The position numbers and the translations under genes were made by a program. The notes under the pieces were generated by a model, which was not told the DNA's origin, did no database searches, and was given only the letters and a program-made list of their open reading frames with translations. 64,000 nt of DNA from contig CM035304.1 of the NCBI GenBank assembly GCA_002900995.3, positions 5,720,134 through 5,784,133 on the forward strand, read 5' to 3'. This DNA comes from Ganoderma boninense (Eukaryota > Basidiomycota > Agaricomycetes > Polyporales > Polyporaceae). Of the stretch, positions 46,506 through 57,270 are shown one piece after another (the first letter of the stretch is position 1; each line of letters starts with the position of its first letter).

Positions 46506-48721
46506 TCAATATCTACTACCTCCTCCACACTGCCCTCGTCCTTCGCCAGCGCTCTTATGTATCTCCGCTGTCTCATCCACAGCCAGCTCTACAGCCTCGG
46601 ACGTCGGCAGTGCCTCACTGATAGTGAGAACCTCGACGCGGAGGACGTAGGACCCAGCGCCTGCGAACTCCAGCGCGAGGTCCACGGTTATCGCCCCAGC
46701 CCCATCTACACTGAACCCGACTCTTTCGCAGTCGAGTCGGGCGCGCCATCCGAACACGCTGCTGTCGGTCCAGGATACAGTGCGATTGGAGTGCGGGGTG
46801 CTGCCCGGAGAGTCCGAGTCGGAGTCCAGGCGAAGGTGACTGCGGGACCCCGACTCGGACATCCCGAGCGCGGCGTCGATGGTGAACGCCTCGCCGTCGT
46901 CCTCGAGAGCGCACTGGAATTCAACGGTGATAGTACGCTCATAGCTCGCAAGCGTGAGCCGCTGACCAGTGGTCGCGTGTCCTGGATCTGGGTCGCCAAC
47001 TTGACTGAGGGTGGCCGAGTATCCGCGGGAACGCAGCGCGTCGCGCGTCTCTGGCAGCAGCACCAGCTGGATTCTGGTGTACGGCTGGAGCTGGAGGCTC
47101 CAGAACCGGTCGGCGCGGTCGGGGTGCGGGATGTAGACCGTCCGATTCAGCTTGGTGTGTGCGGCGCGGCAGTGCTGAATCGTTTCTGGCGACAGGGGGA
47201 AGAGGTGGCTCGGCCAGCTGGAGTAGCTGTGTTCGGAGCTGACCACGATGGAGCCGGCGTACACGAACTCGACATCATCGGACTCGGACTCGGACTCGGG
47301 CTCGGAGGGAGGTATGTAGCACACCCGTCCTAGGCGATGCTCGGGGCGTTCCGCGTGTTTGCACCCGAGGATGGCGAGGTACCACCGATAGTCTTCTGGT
47401 GACTCGAGTTTTAGTTGGACGTCCGTGGCGCGTGGTATTGCGCGCCGAAGCAAGTCTTGGGTGAGAGGGATCATCTGGAGCTCGGTGCGGATCCCGTATG
47501 GAGTGGATGCATACTCTATCTTGTGGCGATGGGATGACGAGGGCAGGGGAGTCGTGGCGTTACGACGAGTGATGCTTACACCTTCGCAACTCTTGAAGGA
47601 ATCGGGGGACCCGGCAAGGAGATGCCGTTGGCCAAATGGTAGTGCTTTAACGCGAAGAGTTACTGCGGTACAAGCGAGGTCGGGGTCCAAGGTGAACTGG
47701 CGGTCCAGGTAAAGAGGTCCCCACGCGAAGAGGCTCTGGTCTGGGAGACGCTGCATGATCAGCTCCTGCAACCTTCGGAACGCGCGGTCGCCCTCCCCGT
47801 AGAGGGTTGGCATGTGAATGTCGAAAATACCGAGAAGAGAATATGCTCGATCTTCCCTCCTAGTCGTCTCGCGATTTGCGGCCCATGAGAGTCGCTGGGC
47901 GACGCTGAACTTGTCGAGGGACTGGAGGTGCAATAGAGCTTCGTAATTGATCTTGGTGACGCTCTCGACGAGACGTGCAAAGACATGCTTGGAGCCAATG
48001 GGGGCCCAGTCCATGGAGAGAAACTCCACTCGGCGCGGAGCGATGAGCTCCTGGAGCGTCCATCCGCGGGTGAACCACCGGCTCTTGCGGAAGCAGGAAT
48101 CCTCGTCCTGGTGGTGGGTTCCGGGGGGAACATCGGCGAGGTATGCGTAGCAGACGTCTGCGCGGCCATACCATTCGTACATGGAATTGATGGCCTCGGA
48201 AAGTTCGGAGCTGCTTGATTTGTCGATGCAGCAGGAGTCGATCCAAACGTAGCGGTAACCATTCGTTCGGGCGACGGCGCATGCTTCCCGTATCTTAGGA
48301 GAGAGCCTGTGGTCGTCCCAGATGCAACCACGGAAGACTTTCGATGATTGTTCTTGAGGCAACGTGAAAGGAATTGTGCCAAGCGGTACGCGCGGAACGA
48401 GCAGGCGTACATACAGAGAGATCAAGTTAGCGTTAATATTAGAGCTCTATGTGCCGAATTGTAGCAATAGTGGCATTAAAACTCCATCAGCTCACCTGCG
48501 ATGCGATTAAACCAACACATAAAGTGCTGCCAAGGTATACGAGAAGACAAAGTGCCCTTCGTGGAGCCGCTACGGCCGCTGACGTAGCGCCGCTGGATCT
48601 TCTTCAACTCCTCGTAAGTTTGTTCGCCGTCAGTGTCCCAAGTGTGTGATAAGATGGCATACTGCGTCTCCTCTAGGTTTGCATCGACGAACTGACCGGT
48701 CTGGGTGTCTAGAAGGCGCAT
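46506..48721 (-). CDS. HET-domain protein (HET-D), two exons
   Basis: HET-domain paralogue, the only HET gene on the minus strand. Exon 1 is 48496..48721 (MRLLDTQTGQFVDANLEETQ, YAILSHTW); the donor GTGAGC is clear. The best in-frame acceptor is CCTCAAG, giving exon 2 from 48352 to the stop at 46506 (690 aa); GAAAG 13 bases further is an alternative. Core motifs: WDDHRLSPKIREACAVARTN, YVWIDSCCIDKSSSSELSEA, RGWTLQELIAP, DQSLFAWG. The C-terminal half has YGIRTELQMIPL, WYLAILGCKHAERPEHRLGR, RTVYIPHPD, RTVSWTD and LALEFAGAGSYVLRVEVL. The frame is complete through the last conserved block. Compared with HET-A/B/C, the coding linker before the core is short and an intron occupies that place. It converges with nothing; HET-E starts 908 bases away in the opposite direction. 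Confidence 0.9.
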
Positions 48722-49629
48722 GGCGACGGTGGCTGGCACAAATGACTTGCATGGCCAAATACATGGGAATTAGCAACATCATAACGGGTCCGGACTCCGT
48801 AACTCTGGACACATACCGGTGAAGATGGTGTCACAACATTGGGTCGTGAGCATGAACACCAGGGGAAGGAATGCGGGGTAAGGTGGGGTGGAGGTACCTG
48901 TGGCTGCTGGCAGTAGTACTTGGAGTGGGACGGATGCACAACGTAAGGGTCGCTGATCTAGAAGGAACAATCCTGCTCGCGCGGAGCTCACGGCTTGCCT
49001 ACGGTTGTGCGTTCCCTGTTCGAGTGCTTCGGTGTCGGGTGAAGGAGCCTGATAATCCCCCAAGTCCGGATCCTCGCGGCAACCGTTTCCGACTCAGCCT
49101 CCGCAAACCAACGCCGTGACACTGTGGCTGCGCATATGTGTGAGACTGAGCCACGTGACTGTGATGACTTGGCCCCGAAGCTTGTCCGAACTGCTCAGCC
49201 GCGACATCCTCCTCCTCCTCCTCCCCGTCTTGCTAAGTTGCTTGCCAGGAGGGCGATCCCTCATTTCCTTTATATATCTCCTCTTCTACGCGTAAAAGCC
49301 TGGACAAGTGCTCATAAGTAAGTACCTGTACTACTGACACGAGCCAGTTATCGACTTTCAAATTCATCGATGAAGCCTGGAAGTAACTCACACGATGCTG
49401 TACATACCTTACGGCAACCAATTACACAGCTGGCATCATGGCAGATAGACCGCGAGACACTAGTAGTAGTACTGGCCACGACGCTCTTCATGCTGCCAAC
49501 TGTGCGCTTTCAGTCTTTGTCGGCCATCACTAGTAGGGTTTCCCTAGGTACCTCTCCAGACATATTCCTTGAATGCGTCGTACTGACTACGTACTCTTAT
49601 TTACTACAAGGTTCTAACACGCGTCCACC
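48722..49629. other. Divergent spacer between HET-D and HET-E
   Basis: 908 bases with the promoters of two HET genes. A TATATA-like string (TTTATATATC) is at about 49268-49277, about 360 bases before the HET-E start. No gene recognised. Confidence 0.5.
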
Positions 49630-51692
49630 ATGCGCTTTCTCGATACAGTCTCCGGTCTGTTTGTCGACAAGAACTCATGGGATCTCAAAACCAAGTATGC
49701 CATCCTGTCCCACACTTGGTCCTGGGAAGGCGAGCAGACTTATCAGGAGCCGAGGGAGATCCAGAAACGGTGCGCTTCCTAGTGTCATCTCTTGCGCAAT
49801 CCCTTCCGACATTCGTCCAGCGCTCTACCGCACAAACAGGGCCAATTTCAGCCCATTGTCTCCCCTCCGCGACCCTCTTCTAACCCATCATCAACGCACC
49901 TCGTGGCTCCAGCTCTCGTTCTCCCTGCTTCCTCTGCATCCAGCCAATCCAAACCCACTCCGAGTTCCATCTGGCACGATCCGGAGCTCTCGTTCAAAAT
50001 CCGGGGAGCATGCAAGCTGGCGCGCGCAGATGGCTATCGCTACATCTGGATCGACTCATGCTGCATCGACAAGACGAGCAGCTCCGAGCTCTCCGAGTCT
50101 ATCAACTCCATGTTCCAGTGGTATGCGCGTGCGGATGTCTGCTACGCCTTCCTCGTGGATGTCCCCGCCGACGAAGACCACTCAGCCCAAGACTCCTATT
50201 TCAGGCAGAGCTACTGGTTCACTCGCGGTTGGACGCTTCAGGAGCTCATCGCGCCTGCACGTGTCGTGTTCCTCTCCGTGGACTGGACGGTCATTGGCTC
50301 CAAGCACCGTCTCACCTCCCTGATCGCGGAGATCACCCGCATCCGCTATAACGCGCTTCTACGTGTGGAACCACTTAGCGCGTTCAGTGTCGCTGAGCGG
50401 CTGTTATGGGCCGCGAATCGCTGTACGACACGAATAGAAGACCGGGCATATTCGCTGCTTGGACTCTTCGATATCGCCATGCCCACCCTCTACGGCGAAC
50501 GCGATCGCGCCTTCCGACGACTGCAGGAAGAGATCATGCGGCGGATCCCCGACCAGAGCCTCTTCGCATGGACGTCGTTCTCTGCCAATCTGAGTGATTC
50601 CCTGCCTCGATCATTATCTGAGCCCCCGGCGGCTGAGACGCAGCGCAATTCAGATGCCCGGGTTCTCTTGTCATGCAAGCGTTACTCGGGCTTTGCGGAG
50701 AGCTCTTCCCTCCTCGTCCCATCTCCCTATCGCTTCTCCCCCAGTTGGAACATCGATGCGGTCTCGCACGACGAGGTCATCCGTCGGCTCGACACCTTTC
50801 AGACCCGCCTTCCTGCTTCCGACTACAATTTCACCCCGCACGGCATTCGCACGCAGCTACCGCTGATACCCCTCTCCGCGCGTATCCTGACCACTCCCAG
50901 TGGTATCTACTTATCCTCGGGTGCGAACACAAGGACCTCCCTGGGCAGCTCCTCGGTCGGGTCTGCTACGTCCCTCCCTCCACGTCTGACGTCGAGTTCC
51001 TGCACTGCGGATTTGTGTCCATCACTGAGGCTCACTTCTTCGACCTCCTCCCTCTGTCGCCCGAGAATATCGTGGGTCTAGGCTTGCTACCAGTCCCACA
51101 GGTCGTCCTCAAGACGGTCTACATCGCGCATCCGTGGGCTAGGGACGACGGCGTGCTGGACGTCGCGCGCAGGCAGCCGCACGAAACCATCACCTTGGTG
51201 TTGTCGAAGAAGGCGCGCGACGCGCTGTCTGCGCAAGGATACGCGGCGGAGCTCCGGGGTCCCGACGGGGACCGCCCGGACACGCACTCGCTGGCCCTCG
51301 CGAGCGACACGCACACCATTGCGATCCAATACCGACATACCCTCAAGCAGGACGGCCGGCGGCTGAGGGTCAGGGCCGAGGTGCAGGTATCGGAGCCGCT
51401 TCCCATTACGCCCTACCGCGCCATCCATGAGGACGTCTATCTGGCAGAGCCTTGCACACTCTCCTGGACAGATTCTCTCGCCTCGCCGTGGAACATCAAC
51501 CTCACGAACAGCTGGAACGAAGTCGTTGTCAGCACGCCGGAGACCGGGTCATTCACGATGGTCCTCAAGCTGCGCTTCGCGACGACTGACCATTACCTCA
51601 TCGGCGTCGAGTTCCTCCACAAATCGACGTTCGTGCGCGGAGGGATGGGCCGGAGCCTATCGCAGGTGGGTACGAAAGAAGTGCGGATATGA
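49630..51692 (+). CDS. HET-domain protein (HET-E) with frame break, possible pseudogene
   Basis: HET paralogue. Exon 1 is 49630..49769 (MRFLDTVSGLFVDKNSWDLK, YAILSHTW); the intron 49770-49820 (51 nt, GTGCGC..TCCAG) removes an in-frame TAG; exon 2 starts at 49821. Core motifs: WHDPELSFKIRGACKLARAD, YIWIDSCCIDKTSSSELSES, RGWTLQELIAP, DQSLFAW. The frame carrying the core runs into a stop at 51079-51081. The true C-terminal half (WYLLILGCEHKDLPGQLLGR, VCYVPPSTSDVEF, LKTVYIAHP, CTLSWTD, HYLIGVEFL) lies in another frame from about 50885 to 51692. The shift is near 50880-50905; a 19-nt GTATCC..CCCAG stretch there restores frame but is far too short to be a normal intron. So HET-E encodes either a truncated HET protein or a decayed gene. 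X2 follows 213 bases downstream in the same direction. Confidence 0.85.
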
Positions 51693-51694
51693 AG

Positions 51695-53115
51695 GAAGTG
51701 CAGGTGCACGGACGTAATAGAGGACCAGCTGGCTCTTCCTGAAGGCTGGTCCTTTCACTGGCACCGTTCTCGGAGCCTTCACGCGAGGGAACGTTGAACT
51801 GTTGATGCCATCGATTGACAATCTTTGCTCCCGAGAGCACTACAAAGTCGAGCCTCGTCCGCCTCAGTCCCATCGTCCCCCAGTCGTCCTCCTCGTATCA
51901 ACGCAATGTCTCTCTCCGACTCCACGCAACCCGCCACCAAGCAAGAGGTGAGAGCTCCGTCCACTTGGTCGAACTGTGCAATACGACTCTGAGACTTTCC
52001 TACGCTACCTGTCGTTACGATCCCCTCACTGGCAGCAGCCCATCAATGAAAACAGCCCTCTGCCCGCCGCATTGGAGGCTTCCGGCCCCATCGGCCGCGA
52101 CGACAACCGTTCTCAGGCTTCCGTCCAGGCGGATCTCACATCCCTTTCTACCCTCCTCCGCGTTCAGGCCACGCGAGTGCTCTCTAGCACGCCCCGTAAG
52201 CTCCATGCAGACGTGGCTGGCGTTCAATCCGCTCATCATCGTGTCTATACTGTCTCCACAGTGCTCCCGCCGCCCTCGGACGGATCGTCCCCCAGTTCTC
52301 CCGATGTGACGGCAGTCGAGCCAGCAGCCACCTGCAAGGCTGGCAATGTCGACGAGGACCCCATGGCGCGATGCCTGTCCCACCTCTTCCCCGTCGGCTG
52401 CTACACCGACGAGTGGGGCGCAGCGTCCGGTCACGAAGCCGTCTGCACCCTTTCGCTGGCCGGGCTGACCGCCGCCGAGACTCGCGCGATGCGGCAGGAG
52501 CTCGCGGCGACGGCGCCGGAATTGCACACCATCGCGATGCTGATCAGGGAGCTTTTCGACGAGCTCAGCCTACTTCCACCGGACGCAGTTCAAGAACCAT
52601 CCTCGCCATCCGAGTCCGGGGACCCCGGCCCTTTCGCTGCGCTGATCGCACAGGATGGGGCTCAGCTCCGGGAGACCATTCAATCGATCCGCGACTCCGG
52701 CACTCAGCTGTCGCGCCGTGTCGTCTTGGAGGTCCTGAAGTTTGTCACGGTGAAGAGCCTCCGGATGGGGATGCAGCTGCACTGGTTCGACGTACACCTC
52801 CCGGTGATTGAAGCGAATGAGAAGGCGTAAGCGTGGTACGTATGCCACTATCTACGTCCAACTCGCCCAGTCGCTGACGCTTTGGTTAATGACAGCGAAG
52901 TTTGGTGCTGGTCAGAAATCGAAATTGTGATGTGGAGGTCATGGTGTCTGTCACGGTCTGTTGTCGTTGCCCGGTCCTGCGATGGTGCTCGTTCCCCCTG
53001 TAATGATTGTACGTTGCAACTTGCATATCCCGCTTATGTCATCATGCCAAGTCCTGAGTACTGAGTTGTGGGGTTACCCCGCACGATAAGTGGGTTGCTG
53101 GAAGATAAGACCCAA
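51695..53115 (+). repeat. X block copy 2 (inverted duplicate of 4800-6200)
   Basis: Homologous to 4800-6200 on the other strand, from just after the HET-E stop, across X2, to past GAGTTGTGGGGTTACCC at about 53063-53079 and the following AAGATAA. Both coding and non-coding parts match, so a whole genomic block was copied. Borders are by eye. Confidence 0.75.
51906..52830 (+). CDS. Orphan protein X2 (paralogue of X1), three exons
   Basis: Exons: 51906..51947, 52039..52195, 52262..52830; 255 aa. The start is MSLSDSTQPATKQE. Intron 1 is 91 nt. Intron 2 (66 nt, GTAAGC..CACAG) lies at the same place as in X1; being a multiple of three without a stop, it can be read through in frame, so intron-retaining and spliced forms would both be open. 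Conserved region: DEDPMARCLSHLFP, EWGAASGHEAVCTLSLAGLT, AETRAMRQELAATAPELH, FAALIAQDGAQLRETIQSI, ending HWFDVHLPVIEANEKA. No known domain, signal peptide or TM. It lies 213 bases downstream of HET-E in the same orientation and about 500 bases before the F-box/WD40 gene. Function is unknown; association with HET genes is the only clue. Confidence 0.87.
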
Positions 53116-53330
53116 GGAAGCGAGCCTCGCGTCGTGATCTGCGATAAGTAAACTACACGCCGCCCCGCATCTTTGAACTCGGGATATATATAGCTAACAT
53201 TCAGTTCGAAACACGCGTTCAGTTCGTCTTGTCCCTACCTATTACCCTCTCGCAACAGGGGCTGACCCAGAATCCTAGACTTTCTCCTTCCTGCCGTCGA
53301 GAAGGTCGATATCAAACCAACCGCCGCTCA
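52831..53330. other. X2 3' flank and promoter of F-box/WD40 gene
   Basis: The first about 285 bases belong to the duplicated X block. TATATATA at 53185-53192 is 146 bases upstream of the next start codon and is probably its promoter. Confidence 0.6.
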
Positions 53331-55843
53331 ATGGCCGTTCAGCTCCCGGTCCCGATAGAGGTCTTTGAAGCCGTCATCGACCAAGCTACCGACTGCACTG
53401 AATCTCTGCGTAGTTTCTCACTAGCATGTAAGGTATTTCTACCGCGCACCCGCTACCACCTCTTCCGCAGCATCGTCGTCCAGAGCGTACAACGCATGGA
53501 CGCGCTCTGCACCTTCCTCGACTCGCACCCGTGGGCCCCTCCTCTCGTCCGCAAAATCACCCTCGCGATGACCCTCACTTACGACCCGTGCACCCCGACC
53601 CTCCGCCTCCTCAACGCCGCCCCCACCCCCCTCCTCTCCCGGCTCCCGAACCTGCACGCATGGCGGATGGAGGTGGCCGAGAACGACTGCGGGCCCAAGG
53701 GCCAGCCGGTCTTGTTCTCGCCGCGCCGCTCTGCACTCAGGGGCTACGAGCGACATGGGGGCCGCATACGGCACCTGGAGCTGTCAAACATCTGCTTCGA
53801 CGACGTGGGGGACTTCGAGGCGCTGGTGCTGGCGTTCGCCGGGGTCTGTAGTCTATCTTGTTCCCACATTCGGTGCCGGACGACAGGAGATGCACACGAG
53901 CTCGCCGAGGGCACGAGCACGTCGGACGCCGCTGCGATCACCCAGTCGCCGAGACCAAAACTAAAATGTTTGCGCGTGAGTGCCTCGAATCATTTGCCAG
54001 AGTGTATGAGTGGGGGCACTGAGGAGAACGCTGAACTTCGCCTTGAAGCTCGGCACATTTGTAGACACGGGTGCGGTGGAGTATCTCTTGGGCTCGAGTC
54101 GGGAGACGCTGGAGGATCTCGTCCTGACGGTCTCCGACTATCCTCGCACCCGCGGCAGCTTCGGTAAGACCTCTGCGTACTCCCTCTCATCTCCACCGGC
54201 GACCTAACAGTGGGCGGTGTTAGAACGACTGGAAAAAGCGACGAGCCAGCTCTTTCAAATAGCGTCGCTGACGCTTGTAATTTCGTATCGGAGACTGCTT
54301 TCGGCGGACCGCGACATTGCGCCGGTCTTAACGCATGACATTCGCCGTGCCACGGAGATCCTAGGATGCGTCGCTCGCGCCCGGCTTCGGACTGTGCAGG
54401 TCGACTTCGACCTGCATCACATCGCGAGTCTCGGCCGCTCGCTCTCCTGGGACGGCCTTGCGCTGGAGGCCTGCAACGCATTGGACGACGTTCTTCTTCG
54501 CTTGTCTCCGACGTTACAGTGCCGTCTCATCGTCCATTCCTCTGTCGCCGGTCGTAGAGCAGGACGGCCGGATTTCTGGCTTCGGACCATCAAGCGTGCC
54601 TTTCCGAAGCTAGACGAGCGCGGGCTCGTTGCTTTCACGCGCCGTATGTTCTCATACCGTCTAGCTTCTTCTGTCGAGAACTCACGGCGAGGACGATGTG
54701 GTAGCAAACTCGGATGACCCTGTTCCTATGCCCGGACACGAGGCACGCGTGACGTGCTTAGTCGCGTCTCGCGACAGCAAGTCCATCGTGTCTGCCTCGG
54801 CGGACGGCACCATCATCGTCTGGGATGCAGCACGGGCCACGATCGCGCGCGAATGGCTAGCGCATCGAGGCGCCGTCGATGCTATCGCATTGTCTCCAGA
54901 CAGCGTCCAACTGGTATCCGCCAGCGGCCTCGGGACCGAGACCCTGGTAGTATGGGACATCGGATTCGGCAACGTTAACGTCGACGACGTCCGCAAAATC
55001 GTCGCCCTCCGAGGCTCGGAGGGCCTCGCGCAATCCGCCTTGAACACCCAATGCGATTGGTCCCCCGACGGCACGCTGATCGCATCTGCGTCCGTGGACG
55101 GAACCGTGCGCGTCTGGGACGCACTGACGTTCCAGCAGCGTGGCCTGGTCGACAATCCGCGCTGTGCCGCCCAGCCGCGGCTGCTGCGGTTCTCCCCGAA
55201 CTCGAGCTGTCTTGCGTGGATCTCCTCGTCGCCTGTGCATGGCCACAGGTGCAGTATCTGGCGACCATTCGCGGGGGACCAGCCTCGTACGATCCCGTCG
55301 TATCCAAGCCAGGTCGCGAAGGGGCATGTCACGATCTACGCGTTTTCGTTCGACTCTGAGAGTATGCGGATCGCCACTGCCCACGGGTACTCGCACGGCC
55401 CAAGTCTAGAGCTCGACGTGGTGCGGATATGGGACGTTGCGACTGGAGCCGCGCTCGCTGTCTTGCGAGGACACGCGGGTCCAGTGGTGGACGTCGCCTT
55501 CTCTCCGGATGGCGCATCCTTGCTCTCTGTCTCTTCCGACTCCTCCGTAAAGATCTGGGACGTGTCGCGAGGAGAGGAAACGGTCTCGTTCCAGGAGGGG
55601 CCTGGGAGGAGGGCGATCTCTCAGGCGTGCTTTTCCCCGGACGGGAAGTATGTCGCTACGGCGTCGTGGGAGAAGACAGTGCGGGTGTGGAGGCTAGAGG
55701 ATGCTTCCTGCGCCGTGGTGCTTAGCGAGCATAAGGAGGCCGTGCGGCACGTCGTGTTCTCCCCAGATGGCGCGTTCCTGGCTTCCGGAGATGACGATGG
55801 GATAGTCCATATACGCCGTTTTTCACGCTGTGTAAGACCCTGA
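53331..55843 (+). CDS. F-box-like / WD40-repeat protein
   Basis: The N-terminal part (53331-53975, MAVQLPVPIEVFEAVIDQAT, LRSFSLACKVFLPRTRYHLF) looks like an F-box-like helical domain followed by a leucine-rich region common in polypore proteins. A middle exon reads LNFALKLGTFVDTGAVEYLL and ETLEDLVLTVSDY (about 54024-54164); the next starts at about 54224 (ERLEKATSQLFQIASLTLVI). Its end joins the WD40 part through an intron 54644-54704 (donor GTATGT, acceptor GGTAG), giving LVAFTRPNSDDPVPMPGHEA. At least six WD40 blades follow (IVSASADGTIIVWD, IASASVDGTVRVWDA, VVDVAFSPDGASLLSVSSDS, SVKIWDVSRGEE, YVATASWEKTVRVWRLED, LASGDDDGIVHIRRF). The first intron junction (53976 to about 54024) does not restore frame with any acceptor tried, so that part may be mis-joined or frame-shifted. 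If not one gene, the WD40 protein could start at 54728. Confidence 0.75.
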
Positions 55844-56939
55844 CCCAGAAGTTGCTTGTGGCGGTGGATATACATAAGTAGTCGTTACTTACCAGCACCA
55901 CTGTACGACGGTTAATTGTGTTCTGTAGCAGATGTAATACAATAACGGGAACGTCAGCAGGACAAGAAGTCGTGAAATCTCCCGAGATGCACTCACCTGT
56001 CGGCATTATCCTGTCTCTCTTCAATTGCCAATGCCAACAACGGAGGAGATAACGATAACATACCAAGGCAGCGAGAAACTCCAAATTTAACTAGAAGCTA
56101 TATCACTTGCATTTGTTTCCGCACCTGGGTTTGCGGGCCTGCGGCCTGCCAACAACTGCCAGTGGCAGTACTAGTCCGCCCACAACTTGGAGTCCTTGGC
56201 GTCGATTTGGAGTCGACCGTGTGGCATGCCCTCAGGAAGGAAAGCCCCGATGATACATCAATGCATCAGCACCACCTAAAATGTAAATGATAGGCCCATT
56301 AGTTTCTCAGGAGAGATTGCAAGAGGGGGTACTTGTAACTTCTATGACGAGACGCGTCATGGATGTCTGTGCGTCTATGTGTGACTGAAGGCCACGTGAA
56401 TGTGACAGCTTTTTCCCATCTACTCATGCCCTCAGTGCCCTCAGCGACCGGGACCGCCAAGGTTAGGCCGATGCTCTTTGCTGCTTTATTCCACTCGCGA
56501 GGCTTACTCTGTGCTCCTAGAAGTTGTGTAGCACGGTATGTGCAGCTGCTCTTAGGCATGTTCGACCAATGCTGCCAGGCGGTGCTCGTCGGCAACAATT
56601 TTAGATCGATGAGAACCTCTGCCAGCAGTGAGTGTCGGAATCCCCTCACTCGATGGCTGTATGCATACTCATCTCTTCCCCCCATGCCAATCACAGTACC
56701 ACGTAGATGATGTCATAGGATACAGACCGAGGGATATTGGGCACGCCGGCAATTTTTTAAGTTTTGACCTCCGCGTTTGCCAATGTGGTCAAGTTTGACA
56801 GCATAGGTTTGCTGAGCTACAGTTTCAAACGTGTCCGCGATCCCTTACATATAATCCCACACCTTCACTCTGGACACGCTGCGCGCCCAAGCATATACTA
56901 TCCGGCCGGCTTCGGCATCTGGACCAGGACTTTCACTCT
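55844..56939. other. Spacer, nothing recognised
   Basis: Frames at 56299-56694 (-) and 56363-56710 (+) have no recognisable domain. No repeat or RNA gene is seen. Confidence 0.5.
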
Positions 56940-57270
56940 GCTTCAACAAATACTCGATCGCACTGGAGTACCAGAAGCATGCCCCCGAGAACGACGGCCG
57001 GCGGTCGACGGGTGCGCAGCAGAGATGTCGGTGTCGGCACCCCTTCCACCTCCAACGCGGAGTCGATGGGCTATCGGACGCATACTGTGATGCTATCCTA
57101 GCTGATTCGCTTGTCTCCAGGGAACGTGAAGCTGACGAACGATAGCACTGGAGTTATCTCGAGCATGCGAGAGGCTGGGACCTCTCGATGGACCTCAAGG
57201 TGCGCTTCTCGACGACAGGCTATGATCTGCTCGGCGTCAAGTTCCTCAAAGCATCGTCCGCCGCAACATT
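56940..57270 (+). pseudogene. Relic of a HET C-terminal region (HET-F)
   Basis: Three pieces in different frames match the HET-E tail in order. SIALEYQKHAPENDGRR (near 56951-57001) matches TIAIQYRHTLKQDGRR. LVSPGNVKLTN (near 57112-57145) matches LASPWNINLTN. MDLKVRFSTTGYDLLGVKFL (57188-57247) matches MVLKLRFATTDHYLIGVEFL. The frames are broken by small indels and there is no HET core upstream. This is a degraded copy, closest to HET-E, lying 5.5 kb downstream of it. Confidence 0.75.
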
